From Nocardia mangyaensis (GTDB taxonomy: Bacteria > Actinomycetota > Actinomycetes > Mycobacteriales > Mycobacteriaceae), in assembly GCF_001886715.1 (NCBI RefSeq), contig NZ_CP018082.1, positions 5,022,001-5,086,000 of the forward strand: 64,000 bases of DNA, written 5' to 3'. Of this stretch, positions 53,127-63,400 are shown one piece after another. The notes beneath the pieces are model-generated. The model searched no databases, was not told the DNA's origin, and saw only the letters and a program-made list of their open reading frames with translations. The translations under genes and the position numbers were made by a program. The first letter of the stretch is position 1. Every line of letters begins with the position of its first letter.

Positions 53127-54785
53127 CTATTTCGAATGCACATCCCGCCGACGGAATCCGAGGAATCCGAGTGCGGCCGCCGCACCGGCGAAGACGGTGA
53201 GCCACCACAGGGCGGGCCACCGGACGGTATCCATCGGCAGCCGGGCGATGTGTTCGAACGGTGACAGATCGTGTACCCACCCCGGCAGGTCCATGATCGC
53301 GCCGAAGAAGCCGAGGACCATTGCGAATCCGAACAGTGCCCAGGTCGCGCCGATCGCACGCGGTGCCACCCCGTACAGCAGCGCCGCCACCGCCAGCACC
53401 ACCAGCACAGCGGGCAGGTAGACCAGATGCGCTGCCGTGGCCGCCCAGACATAGCCGCCGTCGCCGACCGACAGCGCGGTCGACAACCCGAACACCAGAC
53501 CGGTCACCAGCAACAACAGCACCGCGCCGAGGGCGGTCACGCCGATGTTGGCGAAGTACCAGGCGCGGCGCCCGACCGCCGTGGCCAGGACCGGGTCGGC
53601 GCGACCTCTGGTCTCCTCACCGCGCAGACCCCCGACGCCGAGGATGACGAACACGGTGATCAGGAGCGCGTCGAACAGGGCCATGGTGCCGACATAGCCG
53701 TCCAGCATCCGCGAGGCATCTCCGCCCATCACCTCCACGAGTTGATCCGGCAGGTCCTCGAAGGATGCGACGATCGAGTTGCCGATGCCCCCGTACAGCG
53801 CCGACGACGCGATCAGCGCGCATCCCCAGCCGATCAGGCCGGCGCGCTGCAAGCGGAAGGCCAGCGCGGACGGCGAATTCAGCCATCGCGGGGCGTGCGG
53901 TGAACCCGGTCGTGGCGGGACCAGTCCGGCACCGAGATCACGGCGGGTCGACAACACATACGCCACCGCGACGGTGACCACCACGAACACCACCGACAAG
54001 CCCAACGGCCACCAGCGCCCGTCGGCGTAGGCCCGCGTCTGCTGGGACCAGGCCAGCGGGGACAACCATGACAGCGCGCTCCCGCCTTCACGCATCGCGT
54101 CACCCGCGGCGCGGAGCACGTAGGCCAGGCCCAGAATCGCACCACTGAGTCCGGCCGCCGCCCGCGAGTAGGCGGTGATCTGTACGGTCACCGCGGTGAC
54201 CGCGGCGAACACCAGACCCGCCATTCCGACACTGGCGCCGAACAACAGCGCGTCATCGGTGGCCAGACCGGCCGCCGCGATCGAACCCGCGACCGCCAGC
54301 GCCAGGATCAGGTCCGCCACCACCGCCACCAGCAACGCGGCGGTGAGCTGGGCGTGCCTGCCGACGACGTCGGCGCGCACGAGTTCGGCCCGGCCATTCT
54401 GCTCTTCGACGCGAGTGTGCCGCGACACCAGCAAGATGTTCATCAGGGCGGCGAGCAGCAGGAAGTACAGGCCGTAGATCGCGACGATCAGCGATTCGAC
54501 GGACGGATCCGCCAGGCCGTAGCCCGGCCCGGAGAGCAGGGCGCCGACCACACCCCGGCCGAACTGGCTCACCGCCCGCAGATCGTCCTCGGTCTGGTAG
54601 ATCTGCGGCAGGGCCGACCCGTAGTAGAGCCCCATGAGCGCGATGCCGAGAATCCACGCGGGCAGCTTCACGCGGTCGCGGCGCAGGAAGAATCGGGCCA
54701 GGATCAGCGTCCCCACCAGCGCTTGCGGGCGTGGGCTCACTCGACGGTGTGGCGCGACGCCGGGCACAGTGGCGGTCGCGGTCAT
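53127..54785 (-). CDS. ABC-2-type exporter permease
   Basis: 552 aa, about 12 TM helices in two six-helix halves: [80 protein letters not shown] and, in the second half, [40 protein letters not shown] and [20 protein letters not shown]. The pattern with [20 protein letters not shown] matches actinobacterial exporters of polyketide-like compounds (tetronasin/Rv1217c type). Its ATG overlaps the ATPase gene stop by 4 bp (54782-54785). It probably exports antibiotics or lipids together with the ATPase. Confidence 0.88.
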   Translation of the reverse strand: MTATATVPGVAPHRRVSPRPQALVGTLILARFFLRRDRVKLPAWILGIALMGLYYGSALPQIYQTEDDLRAVSQFGRGVVGALLSGPGYGLADPSVESLIVAIYGLYFLLLAALMNILLVSRHTRVEEQNGRAELVRADVVGRHAQLTAALLVAVVADLILALAVAGSIAAAGLATDDALLFGASVGMAGLVFAAVTAVTVQITAYSRAAAGLSGAILGLAYVLRAAGDAMREGGSALSWLSPLAWSQQTRAYADGRWWPLGLSVVFVVVTVAVAYVLSTRRDLGAGLVPPRPGSPHAPRWLNSPSALAFRLQRAGLIGWGCALIASSALYGGIGNSIVASFEDLPDQLVEVMGGDASRMLDGYVGTMALFDALLITVFVILGVGGLRGEETRGRADPVLATAVGRRAWYFANIGVTALGAVLLLLVTGLVFGLSTALSVGDGGYVWAATAAHLVYLPAVLVVLAVAALLYGVAPRAIGATWALFGFAMVLGFFGAIMDLPGWVHDLSPFEHIARLPMDTVRWPALWWLTVFAGAAAALGFLGFRRRDVHSK

Positions 54786-55696
54786 ACCGCTGCTCCGTTC
54801 CCGGTCGCGGCCAGTTCATCGCCGTAGTGGCGAAGCATCAGTTCCTCGAGGGTCGGCGGGTGGCTGGTCAGCGAACGGATACCGGCGATCCCGAGTCGGC
54901 CGATCGCGGCGTCCAGCGCGGCACCATCGACATCAAAACGCACCCGATCGCCCTCGGTGACGACCTTGTACACACCGTCGAGCTCGGCCAGGCCCGCCAC
55001 CGCACGAGTGGTCACCGCTTCCACGGTGGTCCTGGTCAGATGCCGCAATTCGGTGAGCGTGCCCGATTGCACCGTCCGGCCGTGCCGGATGATGCTGACG
55101 CGGTCGGCGAGCTTCTCGACCTGCGCGAGGATATGGCTGGACAACAGCACCGTGGCACCGGCCGACTTGGCCTCGTGGACGACGTCCTGGAACACGACCT
55201 CCATCAACGGGTCAAGCCCTGCGGTCGGCTCGTCGAGCAGGAACAGCTCCACATCGGCCGCCAGCGCGGCGATCAGCGCGACCTTCTGCCGGTTTCCCTT
55301 GGAATAGGTGCGTCCCTTCTTGGTGGGGTCGAGGTCGAAACGTTCGATCAGTTCGGCGCGGCGCGCGGTGTTCAGGCCCCCGCGCAGCCTGCCGAACAGA
55401 TCGATGGCCTCACCCCCGGTGAGATTGGGCCACAGCTCGACATCACCGGGAACGTAGGCGAGCCTGCGGTGCAGCGCGACCGCGTCCGCCCACGGATCGC
55501 CGCCGAGCAACCGCACCTCGCCACTGTCGGCCCGAAGCAGCCCGAGCAAGGTGCGGATGGTCGTGGTCTTTCCGGCGCCGTTGGGGCCGAGGAACCCGTG
55601 GACTTCCCCGTGTGCCACTTCCAGATCCAGGCCGTCCAGGGCCGATGTCGAGCCAAAAGACTTGTGCAACCCGGAGATTGCGATCGCGGTGTCCAT
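54782..55696 (-). CDS. ABC exporter ATPase
   Basis: 304 aa from the ATG at 55696 ([20 protein letters not shown]). Walker A GPNGAGKT at residues 37-44, a [16 protein letters not shown] signature (a variant of LSGGQ), and Walker [15 protein letters not shown], followed by [20 protein letters not shown] with the H-loop. The C-terminal 80 residues ([20 protein letters not shown]) are the usual DrrA-like extension. It powers the permease encoded downstream. It is divergent from the first GbsR-type regulator; the 89-bp gap holds a perfect 16-bp palindrome. Confidence 0.93.
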   Translation of the reverse strand: MDTAIAISGLHKSFGSTSALDGLDLEVAHGEVHGFLGPNGAGKTTTIRTLLGLLRADSGEVRLLGGDPWADAVALHRRLAYVPGDVELWPNLTGGEAIDLFGRLRGGLNTARRAELIERFDLDPTKKGRTYSKGNRQKVALIAALAADVELFLLDEPTAGLDPLMEVVFQDVVHEAKSAGATVLLSSHILAQVEKLADRVSIIRHGRTVQSGTLTELRHLTRTTVEAVTTRAVAGLAELDGVYKVVTEGDRVRFDVDGAALDAAIGRLGIAGIRSLTSHPPTLEELMLRHYGDELAATGNGAAV

Positions 55697-55715
55697 GCGG
55701 CAAGCGTACACACTT

Positions 55716-55731
55716 TTCACAAATTTGTGAA
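55716..55731. promoter_or_regulatory. Perfect 16-bp palindrome between the ABC exporter and the regulators
   Basis: TTCACAAATTTGTGAA is fully symmetric and AT-rich in a GC-rich background. It is 20 bp before the ATPase start and 55 bp before the first regulator start, placed to act on both promoters. It is the probable operator of the GbsR/MarR-type proteins encoded next to it. Experimental proof is lacking. Confidence 0.75.
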
Positions 55732-55785
55732 TGTTATGACAGCTATGATGGAACTGGTCCGAAATCACCCGAGAGGAGGCCGGTC

Positions 55786-56295
55786 GTGGACGAGGGCGAT
55801 CCGCAGGAGGAAGCCGTGATGCGGTTCGTCGAGCAGTTCGCGCTCCTGCTCACCGACTCGGGGATGCCGCGGATGTCCGCCCGCGTGTTCGCCTACGTGC
55901 TGGCCGACGACGCCGACCGCTATACCGCTCAGGAACTGTCGACCGGACTGCGAGTGAGTCCCGCGGCGATCTCCGGCGCCGTCCGTCATCTCGTCCGGAT
56001 CGGACTGCTCGGCCGCGAACGCGAGCCCGGCGCCCGCAGCGACACCTATCGGGTCTACGACGACGACGTCTGGTACGCGATCACGATGCAGCGCCAGGAC
56101 GCGCTCGACCGCTCCATACGCTTTCTCGGCGAGGGCGTCGAACTGCTCGACCAGGCCAGACCCGGCGCCCGGCGAGTGCGCGAGACGCTGGAGTACTACC
56201 GGTTCATGCGCGCCGAACTGCCGGCGGCGATGCAACGGTGGCGCGTCAGGCACGACGAGCTGTTCGCGAATCCGCTCGGTACACCGAATCAGTGA
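55786..56295 (+). CDS. GbsR/MarR-type transcriptional regulator (copy 1)
   Basis: 169 aa, GTG at 55786 after GAGAGGAGG. Winged helix with [60 protein letters not shown] and [20 protein letters not shown]. The C-terminal helices (ERSIRF-like, [18 protein letters not shown]) provide dimerisation. It is the same family as the next gene, probably by duplication. It is divergent from an ABC exporter, as drug-responsive repressors often are, with a 16-bp palindrome between. The next gene starts 11 bp after its stop. Confidence 0.85.
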   Translation: MDEGDPQEEAVMRFVEQFALLLTDSGMPRMSARVFAYVLADDADRYTAQELSTGLRVSPAAISGAVRHLVRIGLLGREREPGARSDTYRVYDDDVWYAITMQRQDALDRSIRFLGEGVELLDQARPGARRVRETLEYYRFMRAELPAAMQRWRVRHDELFANPLGTPNQ

Positions 56296-56306
56296 AAGGG
56301 ACTCTC

Positions 56307-56795
56307 GTGACAGAGGTTTCGAGTTCATCGCACGCCGACGGCACAGTGCGATTCATCGAGAAACTCGCCCTCGGCCTGGTCGACATGGGGTGGCCGCGCA
56401 CTCCGGCGCGCGTGTTCGGCGCGCTGCTGGTCACCGACAGCGGACGCCTGACCGCCGGTGAGCTCGCCGATACCTTGTCCATCAGTCCCGCCGCGGTCTC
56501 GGGCGCCGTGCGCTACCTCGACCAGGTGGGCATCGTCGCCAAGGAGCGCGTGCCCGGACAGCGCCGCGACAGCTATCGCCTCTACGACGACCTCTGGTAC
56601 GCCAGTTTCATCAAACGCGACCGGCTGATGAAGATGTGGGCCGACACCGCTTCCGAAGGCATGGGTCTGCTCGGCGCGGACAGCGACGCGGGCAAACGGC
56701 TGGCCGACATGCGGGACTTCTTCGAGTTCTTCGCCGCCGAGCTACCCGCCATGTTCGACCGGTGGCACGCTCAACGACCTGGTCGAGACGCCTGA
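56307..56795 (+). CDS. GbsR/MarR-type transcriptional regulator (copy 2)
   Basis: 162 aa from the GTG at 56307 with AAAGGGA upstream; a GTG at 56292 overlapping the previous stop is an alternative. The sequence follows copy 1 closely: FIEKLALGLVDMGWPRTPAR, VFGALLVTDSGRLTAGELAD, TLSISPAAVSGAVRYLDQVG, IVAKERVPGQRRDSYRLYDD. The two may form homo- or heterodimers and act on the same operator. Copy 2 has diverged mainly in the C-terminal helices. It ends 8 bp before the stop of the convergent tspO-like gene. Confidence 0.85.
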   Translation: MTEVSSSSHADGTVRFIEKLALGLVDMGWPRTPARVFGALLVTDSGRLTAGELADTLSISPAAVSGAVRYLDQVGIVAKERVPGQRRDSYRLYDDLWYASFIKRDRLMKMWADTASEGMGLLGADSDAGKRLADMRDFFEFFAAELPAMFDRWHAQRPGRDA

Positions 56796-56803
56796 CCCGG
56801 CCG

Positions 56804-57286
56804 TCAATTCAACTGCCACAGCCCGTACATCCACGCGAGGTCGTACACCAGCCAGACCGCGTAGCCGCCGAGCAGCGCGCCGGCGATCCGGTCGGCCCTG
56901 CGGTAGACATACCGCGCGACCAGCGCGACGTACAGCGCGAACGGCCACAGCACGGCGAAGGCCAGAAACAGGTCGTGCCAGCCGAACAGCACCACGTTCC
57001 ACAATTCGTTGCCGAGCATGATGCCCAGCGTCACAGCGAGCGGAACGAACCGGCTCGGGTCCTCGCGTCCGGCGCGCGTCACGCCGAGCAGACGAAACAA
57101 CACCACCGTGAAGGCGCAGTAGTAGATCGCGCCGACGACACCCCAGCCCCACAACGGCAGCCCGAACGCCGGCTGGCGCAATCCGCGGTACCACCCCGAC
57201 AGCGCGTCACCGGCCGCCACCGCGCCGATGGCCGCGGAGATCACCACGATCACGACGGCGATGATCAACCGAACGATCGTGCTCAC
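56804..57286 (-). CDS. TspO/MBR-family membrane protein
   Basis: 160 aa, GTG start. Five TM helices as in TspO: IVRLIIAVVIVVISAAIGAV, WGVVGAIYYCAFTVVLFRLL, PLAVTLGIMLGNELWNVVLF, LFLAFAVLWPFALYVALVAR and GALLGGYAVWLVYDLAWMYG. Family hallmarks are WYRGLRQPAFGLPLWGWGVV (the W-Y-x-x-L-x-x-P-x-F/W-x-P-P/L pattern) and the LGNELWNVVLF helix. TspO proteins bind porphyrins or other tetrapyrroles and respond to oxidative stress. It is convergent with the GbsR-type genes. Confidence 0.87.
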   Translation of the reverse strand: MSTIVRLIIAVVIVVISAAIGAVAAGDALSGWYRGLRQPAFGLPLWGWGVVGAIYYCAFTVVLFRLLGVTRAGREDPSRFVPLAVTLGIMLGNELWNVVLFGWHDLFLAFAVLWPFALYVALVARYVYRRADRIAGALLGGYAVWLVYDLAWMYGLWQLN

Positions 57287-57576
57287 CGAGCCCCTTCCGC
57301 TCGCCTCGCCGTGGTCAGCTCGCCATCAGCACACCGAGCACGGGCGCGGCGAGTCCACGCCTTGACGCGGCGGCGTCGAGAGGTTCCCGTTGTCGAACGA
57401 CACGTTCCTGAGGATAGTCGCCCGACCTGCACTTCGGGTGGCCGCGCACGCCCGTGCACCGGATCGACGCACCAGTGCCGCAGTCCGGGCTCGGCGTTAC
57501 CGGGCGACCATCGATATGCTGAGCGGGATGGACCTCGGTGACAGCATCCTGCGAGAACTCTCCCCCGTGGCGCGCT

Positions 57577-57810
57577 ATGGATTGTGACGAATTCGTCGAG
57601 CTGGTCACGGCTTTCCTCGACGACGCGCTCGACGAGCACACCGAGCGGCGCTTCATCGCCCATCTCGCCGAGTGCGACGGCTGCGAAATCTACCTCGACC
57701 AGATGCGCGCGACGATCAGCGAAGTCGGTTCGCTGCACATGGTGGATCTGTCCGACGGTGCCCGCTCCAGCTTGCTGGCCGCGTTCCGTGATTGGAACAC
57801 CCGACCGTGA
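57577..57810 (+). CDS. Anti-sigma factor, zinc-finger (zf-HC2) type
   Basis: 77 aa, ATG at 57577. The zinc-binding motif HxxxCxxC occurs as AHLAECDGCEIYLDQM, with an N-terminal DCDEFVELVTAFLDDALDEH like other small ZAS proteins. It has no TM segment, so it is a soluble anti-sigma factor that could respond to redox through its cysteines. It overlaps the ECF sigma gene by 4 bp (GTGA at 57807-57810). The order anti-sigma before sigma is the reverse of the usual one. Confidence 0.85.
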   Translation: MDCDEFVELVTAFLDDALDEHTERRFIAHLAECDGCEIYLDQMRATISEVGSLHMVDLSDGARSSLLAAFRDWNTRP

Positions 57811-58502
57811 CGGCGACGCCAGGGCGGAGAGAGTCCGTGGTCGGCCAGTCCCCGATGCCCGCCGACGACGAGCTGGTCGAGCGCCTGCGCGACGGCGACG
57901 ACTCGGCCTTCGCCGTGATTCTCGGCGCCTGGTCGGGGTCGATGCTGCGACTGGCGATGTCGTTCGTCTCGACCCCGGCCTCGGCCGAGGAAGTCGTCCA
58001 GGACACCTGGCTCGCGGTCATCCGCGGAATCGACGGATTCGAGGGCCGGTCGGCGCTGAAGACCTGGGTGTTCCGCATCCTGGTCAACACGGCGAAAAAG
58101 CGCGGCATCAAGGAACACCGCACCGTGCCCTTCGGCAGCCTGCTGCCCGAAGACAGCGGACCCACCGTCGATCCGGACCGATTCCGTCCGGCCGACGATC
58201 CCCATCCCGGCCACTGGCGGCCCGGCGAGAAGCCCCGGCGTTGGTCCGAACCGGAGGACGCCGCCGAACGGGTGGAGTTGGGGAACGTGCTCGCCGCCGC
58301 GATCGCGCAGCTCCCCGCCCGCAGCCGGGTCGTGCTGACCCTGCGGGACGCGGAAGGCTATACCTGCGAAGAGGTTTGCGCACTGCTCGAGATCACCCCG
58401 GGCAATCAACGAGTGATCCTGCACCGCGCCCGCGCGGCCGTCCGCGCCCAGCTGGAGCCGTACTTCCGCACGATCACCGGCGACGTGACCACGGAGAGCT
58501 GA
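57807..58502 (+). CDS. ECF RNA polymerase sigma factor
   Basis: 231 aa, GTG at 57807 overlapping the anti-sigma stop; a TTG at 57792 is less likely. Region 2: ERLRDGDDSAFAVILGAWSG, EEVVQDTWLAVIRGIDGFEG, LKTWVFRILVNTAKKRG. A linker of about 60 residues (DSGPTVDPDRFRPADDPHPG) follows, then region 4: QLPARSRVVLTLRDAEGYTC, EEVCALLEITPGNQRVILHR. It is controlled by the upstream HC2 protein. Likely targets are redox or envelope stress genes, possibly the DM13 gene just downstream on the other strand. Confidence 0.9.
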   Translation: MTATPGRRESVVGQSPMPADDELVERLRDGDDSAFAVILGAWSGSMLRLAMSFVSTPASAEEVVQDTWLAVIRGIDGFEGRSALKTWVFRILVNTAKKRGIKEHRTVPFGSLLPEDSGPTVDPDRFRPADDPHPGHWRPGEKPRRWSEPEDAAERVELGNVLAAAIAQLPARSRVVLTLRDAEGYTCEEVCALLEITPGNQRVILHRARAAVRAQLEPYFRTITGDVTTES

Positions 58503-58518
58503 TCGGCGCGGAACCGGC

Positions 58519-59025
58519 TCAGGCCAGGGTGAGCGCGGCGGCGCCGAAGGACACAGCGAACCGCTCGCACCAGATGGTGACCGTGCGCAGCTCCGTCAGA
58601 TCGGTCCCCGCCGGCACCGCGTAGTTCTGGTTGCCCTCGTTGCCCTTCAGCGCGCCCAAATCGACGTGCCTGCCGTCGTCGAGATTGCGGCCCAGTCCTG
58701 TCGGTTCGACGGGTTGGTCACTGAGCCACACCCGCAGGGCCGGACCGTCGGAGGTGCGCAGGTCGGCGAGCCGAAGGGTGACCGTGCCGTCGGGCAGCGC
58801 CGTCACCGTCACCGTCCCGGAGGTCGAATGCTCGTGCGACAGGAACGAACCCGTGGCGATCGTGCGCGCTGTCCCGCCGTCGGGGGCGACGACCACGGTT
58901 TCGTCGACACGGACGGTGGTGAAGGCCCGCCAGGGCTGGAACAAGTACAGGCCGACCGCCACGAGGGCGGCCAGGAACAGAGCGAGCGCCGAGAGTACGC
59001 GGCGCCGGGTGGGAGTGGAGGCCAT
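58519..59025 (-). CDS. Membrane-anchored DM13-domain protein
   Basis: 168 aa, ATG at 59025. One N-terminal TM helix (residues 8-30, VLSALALFLAALVAVGLYLF) then an outer DM13 domain: ATGSFLSHEHSTSGTVTVTA, LPDGTVTLRLADLRTSDGPA, LRVWLSDQPVE and the conserved Cys153 in TVTIWCERFAVSFG. The DM13 domain is thought to take part in electron transfer or redox signalling through its single Cys. It is convergent with the ECF sigma gene with 16 bp between stops. The context with an anti-sigma zinc protein supports a redox stress theme. Confidence 0.85.
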   Translation of the reverse strand: MASTPTRRRVLSALALFLAALVAVGLYLFQPWRAFTTVRVDETVVVAPDGGTARTIATGSFLSHEHSTSGTVTVTALPDGTVTLRLADLRTSDGPALRVWLSDQPVEPTGLGRNLDDGRHVDLGALKGNEGNQNYAVPAGTDLTELRTVTIWCERFAVSFGAAALTLA

Positions 59026-59128
59026 GAGATCTTCCGTTCGGTGAGAGGTCGGCGCGCGCCTCATCGACGGACACACACCGTGAACCCAGTGCCTCGCACT
59101 CCAGTGCGCGTTACAGCGGCCAAGGATC

Positions 59129-59141
59129 AAACGAACCGTTT
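59129..59141. promoter_or_regulatory. Candidate TetR operator
   Basis: AAACG-AAC-CGTTT (59129-59141) is an inverted repeat with 5-bp arms 27 bp upstream of the tetR ATG. It also lies about 100 bp upstream of the divergent DM13 gene, so the regulator could act on both. Weak evidence. Confidence 0.35.
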
Positions 59142-59168
59142 CGTCTCGATGCGTTGTAGGCTGCGGGC

Positions 59169-59765
59169 ATGTCGAATGCCCAGAGTCCGGCGACCTCCCG
59201 GCGCAGTGAGCGGTCCCGACAGGCCATCCTCACCGCCACCCGCGAGCTGGTCTCCGAGGTGGGATACGGGAAGGTGTCGATCGAGGCCATCGCGGCGCGG
59301 GCCGGGGTCGGCAAGCAGACGATCTATCGATGGTGGCCGTCCAAGGGGGCGGTGATCTTCGATTCGTTCCTGGCGCTCAGCGAGGTCACCGGGCAGGAGG
59401 CGGCGCTGCCCGATACCGGCGATCTCGCGGCCGACCTGAGACTCGTCCTGCGCGCGACCGTGGCCGAGTTCGCCGACCCCGACTTCGAGCGCCCGATTCG
59501 CGCGCTCAACATCGAGATCATTCATGACAGTGAACTCGCCATCCAGTACCGCGAGAAGCTGGCCGCGCCGGTGGACGAGATCAAGAAGGCCCGGCTGCGC
59601 AGTGCGCAAGAAGCGGGCCAGCTCGATCCCGATGCCGATCTCGATCTGGTCCTCGAGTTCCTCTACGCGCCCCTGTTCCAGCGCTGGCTCCTGCGGTCGG
59701 GACCGCTGACCGCCGACTACGCCGATTCCCTCGTGGAGACCACCTTGCGGGCCTTCCGCCCCTGA
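59169..59765 (+). CDS. TetR/AcrR-family regulator
   Basis: 198 aa, ATG at 59169. N-terminal helix-turn-helix: SRRQ-type start (RRSERSRQAILTATRELVSE), VSIEAIAARAGVGKQTIYRW, WPSKGAVIFDSFLALSE. The C-terminal TetR_C-type domain (LRLVLRATVAEFADPDFERP, RAQE-like ARLRSAQEAGQLDPDADLDL, VLEFLYAPLFQRWLLRSGPL) binds the ligand. It is divergent from the DM13 gene, with 143 bp between starts. Targets unknown. Confidence 0.9.
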   Translation: MSNAQSPATSRRSERSRQAILTATRELVSEVGYGKVSIEAIAARAGVGKQTIYRWWPSKGAVIFDSFLALSEVTGQEAALPDTGDLAADLRLVLRATVAEFADPDFERPIRALNIEIIHDSELAIQYREKLAAPVDEIKKARLRSAQEAGQLDPDADLDLVLEFLYAPLFQRWLLRSGPLTADYADSLVETTLRAFRP

Positions 59766-59812
59766 CCAGGCAGGCCGCGCCGCCATGATGTGCCCGCGTG
59801 CCACAATGCGGC

Positions 59813-60298
59813 ATGACCATCAAGTTCGACGCGCTGGATTCCGCGTTGCTGGCCGAACTGGCCGACGACCCGCGCGTGCCGATCCTCGAGCTGGCCCAGC
59901 GCCTCGGCGTCGCCCGCAACACGGTGCAGGCGCGGATGAAGCGGCTCGAGTCCTCCGGGGCGGTGCGCGGCTACCCGCCCGACGTCGACCTGCAGGCGAT
60001 CGGCTTCGCGGTGCACGCGTTCCTCGGTGTCGAACTCGACCAGAACCGGATCGACCCGATCATCGAGACGCTGCGCGGGTTCCCGCACGTCCTCGAGGTG
60101 CACGCCACCACCGGCCGCGCCGACCTGCTGGTCCGCATCGCCGCGCGCTCGCAGCAGGATCTGCTCGAGATCATCCAGCGGGTGCACGCCATCGACGGCG
60201 TGAACCACACCGAGACAATGCTCGCCCTGGCGACCCCGATCGGCTACCGGAGCCTGCCGCTGGTCGACCACTTGACCCATCGCTCGACCGACATGTGA
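59813..60298 (+). CDS. Lrp/AsnC-family regulator
   Basis: 161 aa from the ATG at 59813; a GTG 15 bp upstream is less likely. N-terminal AsnC helix-turn-helix: FDALDSALLAELADDPRVPI, LELAQRLGVARNTVQARMKR, LESSGAVRGYPPDVDLQAIG. The C-terminal RAM domain (FPHVLEVHATTGRADLLVRI, AARSQQDLLEIIQRVHAIDG, VNHTETMLALATPI) binds amino acids. It precedes the indolepyruvate oxidoreductase gene by 192 bp, an arrangement that fits control of amino-acid breakdown. Confidence 0.92.
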   Translation: MTIKFDALDSALLAELADDPRVPILELAQRLGVARNTVQARMKRLESSGAVRGYPPDVDLQAIGFAVHAFLGVELDQNRIDPIIETLRGFPHVLEVHATTGRADLLVRIAARSQQDLLEIIQRVHAIDGVNHTETMLALATPIGYRSLPLVDHLTHRSTDM

Positions 60299-60490
60299 CC
60301 CAGGTCTCCCACCTCGAGCAGACTGACACCTCCACCGCAGTGGCGTAGCTCACTTTTGCGCAGAATGATCAACTTTCCGACCGACTGTTGACACCGATCA
60401 CCCCACCACGGCAGATTTCGCTGCACCGACAGCAAATTCCTTCGTTGCGCAGCTCGCGATCCGGGTTGTGGAAAGTGTGGTGAGGCGTTC

Positions 60491-63400
60491 ATGACCACCA
60501 TCGTCTGTCCCAGTGCCGGAGCGCAGGCCCAGGCGGGGGCACCCTACGATCTCGCCGATCGCTATCGCTCCGGGGCGGGTCCGGTGCTGCTCACCGGCGT
60601 CCAGGCCATCGCCCGGCTGCTCGTGGAACAGCAGGTGCGCGATCTGCGCGCCGGGCGCCGGGTGGCGACGTTCGTGTCCGGCTACCAGGGCAGCCCGTTG
60701 GGCGGGGTGGACAAGATGCTGCTCGGCATGCCGGAGGTTCGCGCCGAACACGACATCACCTTCGTCCCCGGGTTCAACGAGGAACTCGCCGCCACCGCGG
60801 TCTGGGGCAGCCAGGCGGACCTGCCCACCGGGACGGCGACCCACGACGGCGTGGTCGGCGTCTGGTACGGCAAGGGGCCCGGCGTCGACCGGGCCACCGA
60901 CGCGATCCGGCACGCGAACATGTACGGGGTGAACCCGCGCGGTGGCATGCTGCTGCTGGTGGGCGACGATCCGGCGGCGAAGTCGTCGACCGTGCCCGCG
61001 GTGAGCGAGCGCTCGCTGGCCGCGATGGGCGTGCCGGTGCTGTTCCCGCGCACTGCGCGGGAGATCATCACCCTCGGCATGCAGGGCATCGCGCTGTCGC
61101 GGGCCTCGGGGTGCGTGGTGGCGCTGAAGATCGTCGCCGATGTCGCCGACGGCGCGTGGACGGTGGACGCGGACGTGGCGAACCTCGTCGTCACGGTTCC
61201 CGAGGTCCACTGGGAGGGAAGACCGTTCGCCTACCGGCAGCGGCCGATGGCGGCGCCCTCGGACAGCGTGCTGGCCGAAGCCGATCTCTACGGTCCCCGC
61301 TGGGAGATGGTGCACGCCTACTCGGCGGCCAATGTCCTGGATGTGATCGAGGTGGATCCCGCGGGAGCCAAGCTCGGGATCGCCGCCACCGGAACCACTT
61401 TCGATGCCCTCCGCCAGGGACTGCTGGACCTCGGCGTCGACGAGGCAGCCCTGCACCGGGCCGGAATCCGGCTGCTGCGCATCGGCATGCCCTATCCGGT
61501 CGGCGCGACCGCGGTCACCGAATTCGCCCGCGGCCTGGACGAACTCGTCGTGGTCGAGGACAAGACCGCGTTCATCGAGACCCAGATCCGCGAGATCCTC
61601 TACGGCACCCCCCACGCCCCGCGCGTCCTCGGCAAACGCGACGAGCGTGGGGCCCGGCTGATACCGGTCGACGGCGAGCTCACCCCGGGTCGGCTGCTCG
61701 CGCCACTGCGCCGGGTACTGCACGGCCGGGTGGAGCTGAAACGGGCCGCGCCACCGCCACTTCCGCTGGAGGTCCTGTCCGCCCAGCGGACCCCGTACTT
61801 CTGCAGCGGCTGTCCGCACAACCGCTCGACCGCGCTGCCCGAGGGTTCGATCGGCGGCGGCGGGATCGGCTGTCACACCCTGGTGACGATGTCGGGACGC
61901 AGCGACAGCGCGGTCACCGGACTGACCCAGATGGGCGGCGAGGGCAGCCAGTGGATCGGGCAGGCGCCGTTCACCGACGTACCGCATCTGTTCCAGAACA
62001 TCGGCGACGGCACCTTCTTCCACTCCGGACAGCTGGCGGTGCAGGCGTGTGTCGCGGCAGGGGTGAACATCACCTACAAGCTGCTCTACAACGAGGTCGT
62101 CGCGATGACCGGCGCCCAGGACGTGGAGGGCGTGCTCACCGTCGCTCAGCTGACCCACAAGCTCACGACCGAGGGTGTCCGGCAGATCATCGTCTGCGCC
62201 GACGAACCCCAGCGGCATCGCAAGCGCTCCCTCGCCAAGGGCACACTGCTGTGGCACCGCGACCGGCTCGACGAGGCCCAGCGGATGCTGCGCGAGATCG
62301 AGGGTGTCACCGTGCTGATCTACGACCAGCACTGCGCCGCCGACGCGCGCAGGCAGCGCAAGCGCGGCACCCTGCCGGTCCGCACCACCCGGGTCGTGAT
62401 CAACGAGGCGGTCTGTGAGGGCTGTGGCGACTGCGGCACGAAATCGAACTGCCTGTCCGTGCAGCCGGTCGACACGGAGTTCGGGCGCAAGACCCGCATC
62501 GATCAGAGCTCCTGCAATACCGACTACAGCTGCCTCGACGGTGATTGCCCGTCGTTCGTCACGGTGGAGGTACCGGAGGAGACGCGAAAGGCCAAGCGTC
62601 GCAAGGCCGCCGAACCGCCGGCCGTAGCCGATCCGGGGCTGGGCGCGCCGCAGCGGACCCAGAACGTGTTGATCGCGGGCATCGGCGGCACCGGCATCGT
62701 GACGGTGAACCAGGTCCTGGCCACCGCCGCGCTGCGCGCCGGGTACGCGGTGGAGAGCCTGGACCAGATCGGGATGAGCCAGAAGGCCGGCCCGGTGGTC
62801 TCGCACCTGCGGTTCGCCGCCACGGAACTGGAGCCGTCCAACCGGCTGACCCCGGGCAGCGCGGACTGCCTGCTCGCCGTCGACCTGCTCACCGCGACCG
62901 AATCCCGCTACCTCCAGTACGGCGACGTGGACCGGACCATCGCGGTGGCCTCGACGAGCCAGACGCCGACCGGCGACATGGTCTACGACAAGTCGGTCGA
63001 CTATCCCGCCACCGATGCCCTACTGGATCGTCTCGCGGCGGTGTCACATTCGATCAATCACTTCGATGCCCTCGCCGCGGCGCAGACCCTGTTCGGCAAC
63101 ACCGCCTCGGCCAACTTCCTGATCGTCGGCGCGGCCGTGCAGTCCGGTGGGCTGCTGCTGCCCGCGTCGGCGGTCGAGGAGGCCATCGAAATCAACGGTG
63201 TCGCCGTGGCGGCCACGATCGCGGCATTCCGGTGGGGGCGCGTCGCCGTCGCCGAACCGGGCGCGTTCGCGGCGGCCGTCGGTCAGGGGCAGCCGCGGCG
63301 CAGCACCGCGACGGTTCCGCCGGAACTGCTGGCGCACATCGGTCTTCACGGTGAGGTGCGGCGGCTGGTGGAGTTGCGGGCCGCGAATCTGATCGACTAT

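Noticed and set aside
60398..62806. 802-codon minus-strand frame over the oxidoreductase gene
   Set aside because: Shadow frame; the plus strand has clear TPP-binding and Fe-S motifs.
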